Below are positions 1 to 9,470 of a DNA stretch of 64,000 bases, piece by piece (the stretch's first letter is position 1; each line of letters opens with the position of its first letter). This DNA comes from Vreelandella zhaodongensis (GTDB lineage Bacteria; Pseudomonadota; Gammaproteobacteria; Pseudomonadales; Halomonadaceae). The stretch spans positions 1 to 64,000 of the forward strand of contig NZ_JACCDD010000007.1 of NCBI RefSeq assembly GCF_013415115.1, written 5' to 3'. A program made the position numbers and the translations under genes. The notes beneath the pieces are model-generated. The model was not told the origin of the DNA. It made no database searches and saw only the letters and a list, made by a program, of their open reading frames with translations.

Positions 1-109
1 AGCGAGATAACGTTGCTTTCTTTTAAACTCTCTTAACTTCCTGACAAACCGAAGGTTTTTACCTTCAATCACCGCTGGTAACGCTGTGCGTCCCCGGCAG
101 CGGATGCGT

Positions 110-138
110 ACTTTACGGATTCGCCGCCGTCTTGGCAA
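110..138 (-). promoter_or_regulatory. rRNA operon promoter (minus strand, rrn off left edge)
   Basis: Reading the minus strand there is a -35 TTGCCA (133-138), a 17-base spacer and a -10 TAAAGT (110-115), followed by a GC-rich discriminator. A long A/T-rich stretch (139-170) lies just upstream, like an UP element. The spacer end GGCGGCGAATCCG resembles Pseudomonas/Halomonas rrn P1 promoters, and tyrS sits beside an rRNA operon in Pseudomonas. The 16S gene itself would lie to the left of base 1 and is not seen. The rest of 1-109 looks like untranslated leader with a small GAAGG/CCTTC hairpin (51-66). Confidence 0.6.
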
Positions 139-169
139 GGGCTATTTGAAAATAACTGTGAATAAAAAT

Positions 170-1369
170 TCAAACAAGCGTCACGCGAGCGTAGCGCTTC
201 TTACCCGCCTGGATAACATAGGCGTTACCCGTTGCCAGCATCGTGTCCTGGGCAACGACGTCGCCATCTACTTTTACGCTACCGTTTTTCAGCATGTCTT
301 TGGCTTGGGCACTGTTCTTGGTAAGACCAGAGCGGTTGAGCACTGCCGCAATGGGCGCCTGATCATTACCTTCGAAATCCACCTCCACTTCAGGCAGGTC
401 TTCCGGCAGTTCGCCTTCCGCTAGCTGATTACCCGCAGACTTGTGCGCATTAGCGGCCGCTTCATCACCGTGGTAACGAGCAATCAGCTCACGAGCCAAT
501 TCCATTTTGACGTCGCGCGGGTTCGCTCCCTGCTCAACGCCCTGCTTAAGCGCATCGATCTCTTCGTTGGATTTCAAAGAGAGTAGCTCAAAGTAACGCC
601 ACATTAAGCTATCCGGCATAGACACCAGCTTATTGAACATAGAGCCCGGCGCTTCATCGACACCAACATAGTTGCCCAACGACTTGGACATCTTCTGCAC
701 GCCGTCAAGACCTTCGAGCAACGGCATGGTAATCACGACCTGAGGCTCTTGACCGAAATGCTTTTGAATTTCGCGGCCCATTAACAGATTGAATTTCTGA
801 TCGGTGCCACCCAGCTCAACATCTGCCTCCAGCGCTACTGAGTCGTAACCTTGCACAAGCGGGTAAAGGAATTCGTGAATCGCGATGGACTGGTTGGCTT
901 TATAACGCTTTTCAAAGTCATCGCGCTCCAACATACGAGCCACCGTACTTTGCGCGGCTAACTCAATCATTTTGGCCGCAGTGAGCTCACCAAACCACTC
1001 AGCGTTAAAGCGCACCTCAGTCTTCTCAGGATCGAGGATTTTAAACACCTGCTCTTTATAGGTTTCGGCGTTGGCTTTTACATCAGCCTCAGTGAGCGGC
1101 TTGCGTGTAACGTTTTTGCCGGTCGGGTCACCAATTCTCCCTGTAAAATCCCCAATCAGAAAAATAACCGTATGGCCAAGATCCTGAAACTGACGCATTT
1201 TCGTTAGCAATACACTATGGCCGAGGTGCAAATCAGGTGCTGTCGGGTCAAACCCTGCTTTAATACGCAGCTTACGGCCAGACGCCAGCTTTTTCTTTAG
1301 CTCATCCTCTACCAGGATTTCATGCGTGCCTCGCGACAGTAGTGCTAACGCCTGATCTACCTCACTCAT
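170..1369 (-). CDS. tyrS: Tyrosyl-tRNA synthetase
   Basis: Charges tRNA-Tyr with tyrosine in the cytoplasm. Class Ic synthetase of 399 residues. The HIGH-type motif HLGH is at residues 48-51 and KMSKS at 226-230; the C-terminal 65 or so residues form an S4-like RNA-binding domain. I chose the internal ATG at 1369 rather than one five codons upstream, because GGAGAGAG sits at proper distance before it and MSEV starts the family well. It is transcribed away from anmK, and its stop lies directly against the A/T-rich upstream part of an rrn promoter, with no clear terminator between them. The sequence is complete and unremarkable. Confidence 0.97.
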   Translation of the reverse strand: MSEVDQALALLSRGTHEILVEDELKKKLASGRKLRIKAGFDPTAPDLHLGHSVLLTKMRQFQDLGHTVIFLIGDFTGRIGDPTGKNVTRKPLTEADVKANAETYKEQVFKILDPEKTEVRFNAEWFGELTAAKMIELAAQSTVARMLERDDFEKRYKANQSIAIHEFLYPLVQGYDSVALEADVELGGTDQKFNLLMGREIQKHFGQEPQVVITMPLLEGLDGVQKMSKSLGNYVGVDEAPGSMFNKLVSMPDSLMWRYFELLSLKSNEEIDALKQGVEQGANPRDVKMELARELIARYHGDEAAANAHKSAGNQLAEGELPEDLPEVEVDFEGNDQAPIAAVLNRSGLTKNSAQAKDMLKNGSVKVDGDVVAQDTMLATGNAYVIQAGKKRYARVTLV

Positions 1370-1473
1370 TGCCACTCTCTCCATGTAATATATGCCGTTA
1401 TAGGCGTCAGATATTGAATAGCGGGGATGTTACCATGCCCTATCGCCTTGGTTGAGCCTTCAACACGTTTTGG

Positions 1474-2628
1474 ATGAGTCGCTTTATGAAAACATCCCCC
1501 CCTATGTCACCGTCGTATTATGTTGGCTTAATGTCGGGCACCAGCCTGGACGGCATCGATGCCGCTCTGGTTGCTATAGCGCCCCACTCGCCACCTGAGC
1601 TAATTGCCACTCATGTATCGCCGATGCCCCAGTCGCTTCATAACCTACTGCTGAACCTGTGTCACGCCGAGCAGGTCAACTTTGCAGAGCTTGCAGAAGC
1701 CGAAAGCGCGTTTTGCCAGCTACAAGCAAACGCCGTGAAAGCACTACTGATCCAAGAGGGTGTCACCGCCGAGCAAATTCACGCTATCGGTAGCCACGGG
1801 CAGACCATAGAGCATGCTCCTGACGGCCATAATGGAGGCCCCGCCTATACACTGCAGCTTGACAACCCGAGCCTACTAGCCGAGTTAACCGGCTGCACCG
1901 TGGTCGCCGACTTTCGTCGACGGGACTTAGCCGCAGGCGGCCAAGCAGCACCGCTAGCACCGGCATTTCATCAGGCATTGTTTGGCCATCAAGGCGGCGA
2001 GCAGCTTGTGTTAAACCTAGGGGGCTTTGCGAATGTAACGTGGCTACCCAGTAACGCTGTGGCTCAGGTAATCGGTTTTGATACAGGGCCCGCCAATGTA
2101 CTGTTAGATGCTTGGTTTTCAAAACACCACAACGGACGCTTTGACCAAAATGGCACATGGGCTGCTGGTGGGCAGATCGATCAAACACTTTTACAACAAC
2201 TACTTAACGAGCCGTTTTTCCATCAACCACCGCCGCGCAGTACGGGGCGCGAGCTATTTCATTTGGCGTGGTTAGAAAACAAGCTAACGGGTGATGAGTC
2301 AGCTGAAGATGTGCAAGCAACATTAGTAGAGCTAACAGCCATCAGCGTTGCCCAAGGAATTCAGCAGCTACCATCAAGACACAACGAAGTGACCTTAATT
2401 GTCTGTGGCGGCGGTGCCCATAACACTTATTTAATGGCGAGGCTCGCTGTGCAGCTACCCAAGGCGATATTTAAATCTCCTGCCGACCTAGGGTGGCCCG
2501 AAGACTGGATTGAAGCAGGTGCTTTTGCCTGGCTTGCCCATCAGCGCTTACACAACCTGCCCGGCAACCTACCTTCAGTTACCGGCGCCAGCGGGCTGCG
2601 AGTGCTTGGAGGTATTTACGCCCCTTAA
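1474..2628 (+). CDS. anmK: Anhydro-N-acetylmuramic acid kinase
   Basis: Phosphorylates 1,6-anhydro-MurNAc with hydrolytic ring opening to give MurNAc-6-phosphate during cell-wall recycling. The sequence shows the N-terminal phosphate-binding motif GLMSGTSLDGIDAAL, the substrate region SHGQTIEH, and GFDTGPANVLLD in the second half. At 384 residues it is slightly longer than the usual 365-370 because of about 15 extra residues before YYVGLMSGTS. Starts at 1486 or 1504 are possible, since none of the candidates has a clear ribosome site. It is divergent from tyrS, an arrangement also found in Pseudomonas. Confidence 0.95.
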   Translation: MSRFMKTSPPMSPSYYVGLMSGTSLDGIDAALVAIAPHSPPELIATHVSPMPQSLHNLLLNLCHAEQVNFAELAEAESAFCQLQANAVKALLIQEGVTAEQIHAIGSHGQTIEHAPDGHNGGPAYTLQLDNPSLLAELTGCTVVADFRRRDLAAGGQAAPLAPAFHQALFGHQGGEQLVLNLGGFANVTWLPSNAVAQVIGFDTGPANVLLDAWFSKHHNGRFDQNGTWAAGGQIDQTLLQQLLNEPFFHQPPPRSTGRELFHLAWLENKLTGDESAEDVQATLVELTAISVAQGIQQLPSRHNEVTLIVCGGGAHNTYLMARLAVQLPKAIFKSPADLGWPEDWIEAGAFAWLAHQRLHNLPGNLPSVTGASGLRVLGGIYAP

Positions 2629-2807
2629 TTTATATTAGCAGCACGCATGGTAGGTAGATTAAGCCAACCACCAGCAACATCAGCACGTATTATGGATGGA
2701 AAACCGGCAGAATAAGGGGCATATCATATGCATTCTACTTTGCCGAGCATACCGGCAGTTCGGTAATATCCATCTCTCATTTTCCAGCTGCAGCAAGGTG
2801 CTTGAGC

Positions 2808-3512
2808 ATGACAGACATCGCACTTGAGGAGTCACTCGTCCAGGCTCGCGAACGCCTGATGAATGCGCTAGAAAGGGCGAAACGCCCATTTGATAGCGCT
2901 GCGCTGCTGGCGGTTAGCAAAACCAAACCTGCGTCGATGGTTCGTCAAGCCTGGCAGCATGGGCAGCGTGAATTCGGCGAGAACTATCTTCAGGAAGCCC
3001 TGGAAAAACAAGCCGAACTGGCCGACCTAGACGGTATTGTTTGGCATTTCATTGGCCCACTACAGTCGAACAAAACCCGTGCGGCAGCGGAGAACTTTGC
3101 TTGGGTACATAGCGTTGACCGCTTAAAAATAGCCACGCGACTCAGCGAGCAGCGCCCAACGCACTTACCACCGCTCAATATTTGTTTGCAGGTCAATATT
3201 AGCCGCGAGGCCTCCAAGTCGGGCGTTCTACCTGAAGAGGCCGTGACGCTGGCAAAAGAGGTAGCCGCTATGCCACACCTAGTGCTGCGCGGACTGATGG
3301 CAATCCCTGCCCCTGCTAACAACCTTGAAGAACAGCGAACACCATTTGCAGCTCTGCGCCAGCTTCTAGCAGATCTCCAAGCAGCTTTACCTGATGCGCC
3401 TCTTGATACGCTGTCTATGGGGATGAGTGACGATTTAGAAGCAGCTGTTTTAGAAGGTGCCACACTGGTACGTTTAGGCACCGCCATTTTTGGCGCACGC
3501 ACGACTCGCTAA
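2808..3512 (+). CDS. yggS: YggS/PLPBP family pyridoxal-phosphate homeostasis protein
   Basis: Small PLP-binding protein (234 residues, fold-type III alanine-racemase-like barrel) that helps keep pyridoxal phosphate and amino-acid pools balanced; no catalytic reaction is established for the family. The PLP lysine lies in the motif LLAVSKTKP near the N-terminus, and the C-terminal SMGMSDDLEAAV phosphate-binding motif is intact. A TTG lies two codons upstream (2802), but AAGGTG at about eight bases favours the ATG at 2808. It heads the run yggS-proC-yggT-metX-metW-DUF4426, all on the same strand. The pilT gene that often lies divergently upstream is absent here. Confidence 0.95.
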   Translation: MTDIALEESLVQARERLMNALERAKRPFDSAALLAVSKTKPASMVRQAWQHGQREFGENYLQEALEKQAELADLDGIVWHFIGPLQSNKTRAAAENFAWVHSVDRLKIATRLSEQRPTHLPPLNICLQVNISREASKSGVLPEEAVTLAKEVAAMPHLVLRGLMAIPAPANNLEEQRTPFAALRQLLADLQAALPDAPLDTLSMGMSDDLEAAVLEGATLVRLGTAIFGARTTR

Positions 3513-3613
3513 CGCTTCGAACTGCGTTTTAACGCTAAACGTTATTGAAGAGTGCAACGACAACTTACATCACGCGCTGCCACACGCAGCTATTTGCAAA
3601 AAAGGATGCCCTC

Positions 3614-4438
3614 ATGGCGAGCAAGATCACCTTCATTGGCGCCGGAAATATGGCCAGCGCCATTATCGGCGGCCTCATCGATAGCGGTGTTTCCCCCAGC
3701 GATATCACTGCCACCGCACCGAACGAAAACGAGCTAGCGCCACTCAATGCACGCTTAGGCATTAATACCCATACCGATAACAATGAAGCGGTAGCCAACG
3801 CCGATGTAGTAGTGCTGGCTGTCAAACCACAGATTATGCGCGGCGTGTGCGAAGCAATGCGGGATAACGTGCAACAGCAGTCACCGCTTATTATTTCCAT
3901 TGCGGCGGGCCTCGATGCTGCCACCATTGATCAATGGCTAGGCGGTAATAACGCCCTGGTGCGCTGCATGCCTAATACACCTTCATTGGTCGGTATCGGT
4001 GCTAGCGGCTTATATGCCAACAGCGCGGTTAGCGATGAACAACGCACACTAGCAACACAGCTTATGGAAGCGGTTGGCATTGTAGAGTGGGTTGAAGAAG
4101 AGGGGCTATTAGATGCGATCACCGCTGTATCAGGTAGCGCACCGGCTTACTTCTTTTTAATGTTTGAAGCGATGGAAGAAGCTGCGGTTAAGCTCGGCCT
4201 GCCTGCGGCTACCGCCCGCCGCCTTGCCATTCAAACGGCATTAGGTGCTGCCACCATGGCTCAGCGAAGCGACAAAGACCCCGCCACGCTCAAGAAAAAT
4301 GTCATGTCGCCAGGGGGAACAACAGAGCGAGCCATTCAGCACATGGAAGATGCGCAGCTTCGCGCTACCATTGCAGACGCCATGCAAGCCTGCGCCCAGC
4401 GCGCAGAAGCAATGTCCAAAGAACTTAGCGCAAACTAA
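3614..4438 (+). CDS. proC: Pyrroline-5-carboxylate reductase
   Basis: Last step of proline synthesis: NAD(P)H-dependent reduction of pyrroline-5-carboxylate. The Rossmann motif FIGAGNMASAIIGG is at the N-terminus, the RCMPNTPSLVG segment in the middle, and the C-terminal dimer domain carries AVSGSAPAY and MSPGGTTE. The chosen ATG follows AAAGGA by about seven bases, giving 274 residues, the usual length; upstream in-frame codons would add a non-homologous tail. Proline and osmolyte metabolism matters in halophiles, but nothing around this gene shows special regulation. It lies about 100 bases after yggS. Confidence 0.96.
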   Translation: MASKITFIGAGNMASAIIGGLIDSGVSPSDITATAPNENELAPLNARLGINTHTDNNEAVANADVVVLAVKPQIMRGVCEAMRDNVQQQSPLIISIAAGLDAATIDQWLGGNNALVRCMPNTPSLVGIGASGLYANSAVSDEQRTLATQLMEAVGIVEWVEEEGLLDAITAVSGSAPAYFFLMFEAMEEAAVKLGLPAATARRLAIQTALGAATMAQRSDKDPATLKKNVMSPGGTTERAIQHMEDAQLRATIADAMQACAQRAEAMSKELSAN

Positions 4439-4467
4439 TTACGTAATTTCGCAACGGAGACGCAGAA

Positions 4468-5061
4468 ATGGGCAGTCAAGTGGGCAGCGCCGGATTAATG
4501 TTAGTTAACACATTGATCAACATTTACTTATTCTTATTGATGCTGCGCTTCTTGCTGCAGGCGTCAAGGGCCGATTATTACAATCCGCTTAGTCAATCGG
4601 TCGTTAAAATCACCCAACCTGTGGTCGGGCTCTTCCAAGGCTTCTTAGGCCCAGTCGCTGGGCGCTTTGACCTTGCTACGTTAGCAGCAGGTTTTGTGCT
4701 TAAAGTCGTCAGCATGGTCGCTATTTTTATGGTCGTTGGCGTTGGCATACCGCCGATGACAGGGCTGCTGATTGCCGGTGTTGCCGCCCTAGCCAACGCT
4801 ATTCTCAAGATTTACTTCTTTGCTCTGATCGTGATGATCATTTTGAGCTGGGTCGCTCCGAACGCTAGCCACCCCGGCGCTCTGCTAGTCATGCAATTGG
4901 TCGAGCCTATCATGGCACCTGTGCGGAAAGTTATTCCGCCACTTGGCATGATCGATCTATCGCCCATCGTCGTATTCATTGCCATTAACGTGGTGGATGG
5001 ATTAGTTGTGGGATCGTTGATCCGCGCTGCGGGCATCTCCGGCGCACTCGTTGGCCTGTAG
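4468..5061 (+). CDS. yggT: YggT family integral membrane protein
   Basis: Inner-membrane protein of 197 residues with two tandem YGGT repeats. Each repeat has a hydrophobic helix, an amphipathic stretch and a second helix: residues about 10-30 and 60-85, then 90-115 and 165-190. It contains the typical RADYYNPLSQ and ISWVAPNASHPG type loops. Family function is poorly known, with links to osmotic shock, potassium and division in various bacteria. ACGGAGA precedes the start. It follows proC closely, as in many gammaproteobacteria, so co-transcription is likely. Confidence 0.9.
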   Translation: MGSQVGSAGLMLVNTLINIYLFLLMLRFLLQASRADYYNPLSQSVVKITQPVVGLFQGFLGPVAGRFDLATLAAGFVLKVVSMVAIFMVVGVGIPPMTGLLIAGVAALANAILKIYFFALIVMIILSWVAPNASHPGALLVMQLVEPIMAPVRKVIPPLGMIDLSPIVVFIAINVVDGLVVGSLIRAAGISGALVGL

Positions 5062-5081
5062 CTTCGCTGCTTTTCCAGGGC

Positions 5082-5113
5082 TTATTCTTAGCAGGACTTA
5101 TTCTTAGCAGGAC
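5082..5113 (+). repeat. Perfect 16-base tandem duplication upstream of metX
   Basis: TTATTCTTAGCAGGAC occurs twice head to tail (5082-5097 and 5098-5113) with no mismatch, in the 63-base gap between yggT and metX. The second copy ends 11 bases before the metX ATG, so each copy contributes an AGGA that could act as ribosome site. It is probably a recent slippage or duplication event. Confidence 0.9.
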
Positions 5114-5124
5114 GCGCGCTTTCG

Positions 5125-6330
5125 ATGCCAGATTCAGACACGCTTGCTTTTGCTGATCGACCGACGGACTCCGTTGGCTTGGTCACGCCTCACATTACTA
5201 AGTTTGACACGCCGCTCCCACTTGCCTGCGGCAAGGTGCTGCCTGAGTACGAGCTTATCTACGAAACCTACGGCACGTTGAACGCAGATCGTAGCAATGC
5301 CGTACTGATTTGCCATGCACTATCTGGGCACCATCATGCGGCGGGCTACCACGGAGCCGAAGACCGCAAACCTGGGTGGTGGGATGCTCACATTGGCCCT
5401 GGAAAATCCATCGACACCAACCGTTTTTTTGTGGTGTCGCTGAATAACCTGGGCGGCTGCCATGGAAGCACAGGGCCGGTGAGCCATAACCCTGAAACAG
5501 GCCGCCAGTGGGGCCCTGACTTCCCAATGGTGACCGTCAGTGACTGGGTAGTTAGCCAAGCGCGCCTCGCTGATCACTTAGGCATTGAACGCTGGGCAGC
5601 AGCGGTAGGTGGCAGCCTGGGGGGTATGCAGGTACTGCAGTGGACCATGGTCTATCCTGAGCGCGTTGCCAATGCGGTAGTCATTGCAGCCACTCCCCGG
5701 CTTTCCGCACAGAACATTGCCTTTAACGAGGTCGCTCGTCAGGCGATCCGTTCGGATCCTGAGTTCTTCGATGGCTGGTACGCCGAACACGATACCGTAC
5801 CTAAACGTGGGCTGAAGCTAGCGCGGATGGTGGGCCATATCACCTACCTGTCAGAAGATGCGATGGGCAGTAAGTTTGGTCGTGACTTACGTAGTAACGA
5901 TCTAAATTTTGGTTTTGATGTCGAATTCCAAGTGGAGTCTTACCTGCGCTATCAAGGTGACACGTTCTCTACCGCCTTCGACGCCAACACCTATCTGCTA
6001 ATGACCAAGGCGCTTGATTATTTCGACCCAGCAGCCGCCCACGCAGGTGACCTAGCCAGCGCACTTGCGCCAGCCCAGTGCCCCTTTTTAATTGTTAGCT
6101 TTACGACCGACTGGCGCTTTCCTCCATCTCGTTCACGAGAACTTGTCGACGCGCTCACGCGTGCGGGAAAATCCGTTAGCTATGCCAACATCGACTCCCC
6201 TCACGGACACGATGCGTTCTTACTACCTGAACCGCGCTACAAAGCACTGTTTGGCGCATTTATGCGTCGCGTTGCCCGCGAGTTGAGGATCGATGAAAAG
6301 GGTAAGGAGGAAACACCGGATGCGCGCTGA
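5125..6330 (+). CDS. metX: MetX-type homoserine O-acyltransferase
   Basis: Activates homoserine by acyl transfer at the start of methionine synthesis. It is an alpha/beta-hydrolase-fold enzyme of 401 residues. The nucleophile Ser lies in VGGSLGGMQ, and the catalytic His is in the C-terminal SPHGHDAFL. The gene is coupled to metW, as in gammaproteobacterial MetX enzymes that I recall using succinyl-CoA (MetXS), so succinyl transfer is at least as likely as acetyl transfer; sequence alone does not settle the donor. The best ribosome site is AGGA about 12 bases upstream, within the tandem duplication. It overlaps metW by 11 bases. Confidence 0.94.
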   Translation: MPDSDTLAFADRPTDSVGLVTPHITKFDTPLPLACGKVLPEYELIYETYGTLNADRSNAVLICHALSGHHHAAGYHGAEDRKPGWWDAHIGPGKSIDTNRFFVVSLNNLGGCHGSTGPVSHNPETGRQWGPDFPMVTVSDWVVSQARLADHLGIERWAAAVGGSLGGMQVLQWTMVYPERVANAVVIAATPRLSAQNIAFNEVARQAIRSDPEFFDGWYAEHDTVPKRGLKLARMVGHITYLSEDAMGSKFGRDLRSNDLNFGFDVEFQVESYLRYQGDTFSTAFDANTYLLMTKALDYFDPAAAHAGDLASALAPAQCPFLIVSFTTDWRFPPSRSRELVDALTRAGKSVSYANIDSPHGHDAFLLPEPRYKALFGAFMRRVARELRIDEKGKEETPDAR

Positions 6331-6913
6331 CCTTGAATTAATTTACGACTGGGTGCCACAGGGGGCTCATATACTCGACCTAGCGTGTGGTGACGGCGCA
6401 CTGCTAGAGCGCCTTGCTCAGGAAAAAAATGTCTCTGGATATGGTTTAGAAATCGACCCTGAAGGTATCACCCAATGTGTTGCGCGTGGCGTTAATGTGA
6501 TTGAGCATAACCTGGATGACGGGCTGGGCAGTTTTTGTGACAACAGCTACGACCAAGTCATTATGACACAGGCGCTACAAGCCCTGCGCCGACCCGATAA
6601 AATGCTCGATGAAATGCTCCGCGTCGCCGAAGAGGGCATTATTACGTTCCCCAATTTCGCTTACTGGCGTCATCGTGTCCATCTTGGGCTGCGAGGCTAT
6701 ATGCCGGTATCTAAATCCCTGCCCCATGCGTGGTATGACACACCGAATATTCACCTATCAACCTTTAACGACTTCGAACACTTGTGCCGTGAGAAAGGCC
6801 TAGTGATCGTTGATCGGGCAGTAGGTGTTGGCGATCACAAAGGGCACTGGACATCAAAATGGTGGCCCAACTTATTTGGCGAAATTGCTATTTTTAGAGT
6901 TCGTCGCCGCTAG
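6320..6913 (+). CDS. metW: Methionine biosynthesis protein MetW
   Basis: SAM-methyltransferase-like protein (197 residues) that partners MetX and is needed for methionine synthesis in many proteobacteria. The glycine-rich motif [13 protein letters not shown] is near the N-terminus, followed by the conserved [21 protein letters not shown] and [10 protein letters not shown] segments. I chose the ATG at 6320 because GGTAAGGAGG sits nine bases upstream inside the end of metX; this start overlaps the metX stop by 11 bases, a typical translational coupling. The next gene, DUF4426, follows after 37 bases. Confidence 0.94.
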   Translation: MRADLELIYDWVPQGAHILDLACGDGALLERLAQEKNVSGYGLEIDPEGITQCVARGVNVIEHNLDDGLGSFCDNSYDQVIMTQALQALRRPDKMLDEMLRVAEEGIITFPNFAYWRHRVHLGLRGYMPVSKSLPHAWYDTPNIHLSTFNDFEHLCREKGLVIVDRAVGVGDHKGHWTSKWWPNLFGEIAIFRVRRR

Positions 6914-6950
6914 AATAGCGGCATAGACCAAGCACCAGGAGGAGCACCTC

Positions 6951-7400
6951 ATGTTACGTCGCCTGCTTTTTAGCCTGCCCCTAATAGCAACACTGCTTGG
7001 CATCACTAGCGCTAAGGCTGAGCAGTTTGTCCGCGTTGACAACTACGAGATTCATTACAGCGCGGTGAGCACAGGGTTCTTAACGCCCGAGGTGGCCCAA
7101 GCACATAACATTCAGCGTAGCGCCAACCGTGGCTTGGTCAATGTCAGCGTGCGCGAGCGCATGGAGGACGATAGCACTCGCCCCGTGAACGCAGGCATAC
7201 AAGGCTATGTTAGCGGCCTTACCGGCACCCAAGAGCCGCTTGCCTTTCGCACCGTGCATGATGGAGACGCTACCTACCACTTAGCACCGTTCACCCTGCG
7301 CCATGACGAAGCAATGCGCTTTGAGCTCGACGTTCGCTATGATCGAAATGAGGCGCCTGAATCGGTTAACTTCATGCAACGCTTCTACATCGAGCACTAA
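6951..7400 (+). CDS. DUF4426 secreted protein
   Basis: Protein of 149 residues with a clear Sec signal peptide: basic MLRR, a hydrophobic core at residues 5-18 and the cleavage-like site SAKA before EQF at about 24. The mature part is a small beta-rich domain with the motif NYEIHYSAVSTGFLTPEVA that recurs in DUF4426 proteins next to metW in Pseudomonas. Function is unknown. It follows metW with a strong AGGAGGAG ribosome site and ends the metX-metW run. Its stop overlaps by four bases the stop region of sfsA on the other strand, leaving no room for a separate terminator. Confidence 0.88.
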   Translation: MLRRLLFSLPLIATLLGITSAKAEQFVRVDNYEIHYSAVSTGFLTPEVAQAHNIQRSANRGLVNVSVRERMEDDSTRPVNAGIQGYVSGLTGTQEPLAFRTVHDGDATYHLAPFTLRHDEAMRFELDVRYDRNEAPESVNFMQRFYIEH

Positions 7401-8125
7401 ACCCGCACCGGTAGCGCTCGCGCCAATCGCACCGCTACCGGCGCATCGGCCCGCCACTCAAGAATAATGCCATAAGCCAGCACCTCCACCCCCGCGGTGA
7501 CCGCCTCAGCTAGCGCGGCCGCATATACTGGATCGATATGGGCCGCGGGGGCCACATCGTCGATTCCTTCATGAGCCACGCAAAACAGCAGCACTGCCCT
7601 TTCCCCCTGCTGGGCGAGCGCTGTTAACGCCTGTAGGTGCTTTGTCCCTCTCGCACTCACCGAGTCTGGAAAATAGCCGCGTCCGTCAGCCTCTTTCAAG
7701 GTGGCCTGCTTTACTTCGATATAGGCTGCGCCCTTATCAGGATCATCGAGACGGAAATCAAGCCGAGCGGCGCTAACGCTCACCTCCCTCTTGAGGGTTT
7801 GGTAGCCTGCCAGCGGCGCAATATCGCCCGCCAAGATAGCGGCCTCTACGATACGATTGGCCCGCCCAGTGTTAACCGAGGCCAATGCTTGAGACCCATC
7901 CGGCTGCGGTAGCTCAATCCACTCCCACGTCCAGGCCAGCTTGCGCTTAGGGTTGTCACTGGGAGAGAGCCATACTCGACAACCAGGGACGTTGACCGCT
8001 TTCATTGACCCCGTATTAGGACAGTGGGCAACGACTTCCTCACCACTATCTAGCCGCACATCTGCCAAAAAGCGTTTATAACGACGCAGCAGCACGCCTG
8101 GCACCAGGCTGGGATAGCTTGTCAT
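7397..8125 (-). CDS. sfsA: SfsA family protein (sugar fermentation stimulation protein)
   Basis: Family named for a sugar-fermentation phenotype in E. coli; it has an N-terminal OB-like nucleic-acid-binding part and a C-terminal PD-(D/E)XK nuclease-like domain. Visible here are the FLADV and HCPNTGSM motifs near the N-terminus and the nuclease-like LDFRLDD...YIEVKQATL, where the D and E-V-K residues form the expected active-site pattern. Its 242 residues are the standard length. The start codon overlaps the stop of the upstream aminotransferase gene by four bases (ATGA), so the two are translationally coupled. The physiological role is uncertain. Confidence 0.94.
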   Translation of the reverse strand: MTSYPSLVPGVLLRRYKRFLADVRLDSGEEVVAHCPNTGSMKAVNVPGCRVWLSPSDNPKRKLAWTWEWIELPQPDGSQALASVNTGRANRIVEAAILAGDIAPLAGYQTLKREVSVSAARLDFRLDDPDKGAAYIEVKQATLKEADGRGYFPDSVSARGTKHLQALTALAQQGERAVLLFCVAHEGIDDVAPAAHIDPVYAAALAEAVTAGVEVLAYGIILEWRADAPVAVRLARALPVRV

Positions 8126-9282
8126 TGTCGGCTCACGAAGCGGGCAATACGCGTGACGGCTTCTTGCAGCCGTTCTACGTCGTTGGTGAAGGCAATGCGT
8201 ACGTGATGCTCGCCGCCTACAACGGCAAAATCAATACCGGGGGTAATCGCTACATTCTCTTCAATCAGCAATCGTTCACAGAACGCCTGGCTGTCACGGC
8301 TGTAGCGAGAAATATCCAGCCAAAGATAAAACGCCCCCTGGGGCGGCAGGTCCGGCGCAAGCCCTAGCTGTGCTAACCCATCTAGCAGTACTTGGCGGCG
8401 CTGTTTGAGCGTCGCTCGGCGGGTTTCAAGGATATCTCGACACTCGGGGGTGAAAGCGGCCAGCGCTGCGTACTGAGAGGGGGTAGGAGCCGCCAAAAAG
8501 ACGTTTTGCGCCAGTCTGGTTAAGGGTTCAACCGCATGCTCCGGTGCAACCAGCCAACCCAAGCGCCAGCCAGTCATGCCAAAATACTTAGAGAAGCTGT
8601 TGACCACAAAGGCTTGGTCGGAAAGCGATGTCGCCGATAACGGTACATCGTCATAATTTAGGCCTTGGTAGATCTCATCGACAATCACCTCACCACCTTT
8701 GGATGATACGGTGTTGAAGACAGCCTGCAGGGCATCTGCACTCAGCGTATGCCCTGTCGGATTAGAGGGGGACGCCAACATGGCTAATCGTGTACGGGCC
8801 TGCCAGTGCTGCTCTATCAATGGTGCGGTTAACTGCCAGCCACTGTGGCGCCCCACAGGAACAGCATCGACGTCTGCGCCAGCTAAAGCCATAAAGTGAC
8901 GATTGCAGGGGTAGTTAGGATCCGCCATCAGCACCCGGTCGCCGGTTTCTACCAAAAGCTGACTGGCCAGTAGCAATGCGCCAGAAGCCCCTGGGGTTAC
9001 CAGAATCCGTGCAGGGTCAACAGAGGCATTAAAATGCTCAGCGTAGTGGCACGAAATTGCTTCTCGCAGCGAAGCCAAACCTGCCGCTGGCGTATAGCGT
9101 GTTTTTCCCGTGGCCAGGGCTTGCTGCCCAGCCGCCACAATCGGCGCTGGCGTCGCAAAATCAGGCTCACCGACCTCCAGATGAATCACATCGTGACCTT
9201 CCGCCTCGCGGGCCTGGGCCATTTCTAACAAATGCATTACGCGAAAAGGCGCAACGTGACTCACACGCGAATTCCAGGCCAT
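8122..9282 (-). CDS. Class I/II pyridoxal-phosphate aminotransferase
   Basis: Fold-type I PLP enzyme (386 residues) of the aspartate-aminotransferase superfamily. The PLP-binding lysine is in NSFSKYFGMTGWRLGW; also visible are the Asn in SPSNPTGHT, the Asp of VIVDEIYQGL and the C-terminal substrate-carboxylate Arg in HHVRIAFTN. The substrate cannot be told from sequence; neighbours in the family are AspC/AlaT-like enzymes. I chose the ATG at 9282, preceded by GGAG seven bases upstream; a longer reading frame to 9360 lacks a ribosome site. It is co-directional and overlapping with sfsA, and divergent from dksA. Confidence 0.9.
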   Translation of the reverse strand: MAWNSRVSHVAPFRVMHLLEMAQAREAEGHDVIHLEVGEPDFATPAPIVAAGQQALATGKTRYTPAAGLASLREAISCHYAEHFNASVDPARILVTPGASGALLLASQLLVETGDRVLMADPNYPCNRHFMALAGADVDAVPVGRHSGWQLTAPLIEQHWQARTRLAMLASPSNPTGHTLSADALQAVFNTVSSKGGEVIVDEIYQGLNYDDVPLSATSLSDQAFVVNSFSKYFGMTGWRLGWLVAPEHAVEPLTRLAQNVFLAAPTPSQYAALAAFTPECRDILETRRATLKQRRQVLLDGLAQLGLAPDLPPQGAFYLWLDISRYSRDSQAFCERLLIEENVAITPGIDFAVVGGEHHVRIAFTNDVERLQEAVTRIARFVSRQ

Positions 9283-9470
9283 AACGGCTCCTTCAAACCT
9301 AGCGGTAACAAAAACATGACGCAGGTCGCATAAGCGGCAAGACCATGGTCGAAAAAACACTATTATGCTTGCAACGCACCTAATTTTCAGCTAAACAAGC
9401 ATCCCTTTAGCGTGGCATTTTGAGACACGCTCATGGTCGATCTGCAGTCACATACGTAAGGGGCACTCCC

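Noticed and set aside
2680..2889. 69-codon minus-strand frame upstream of yggS
   Set aside because: It overlaps the yggS start region antisense and has no ribosome site or homology that I can see.
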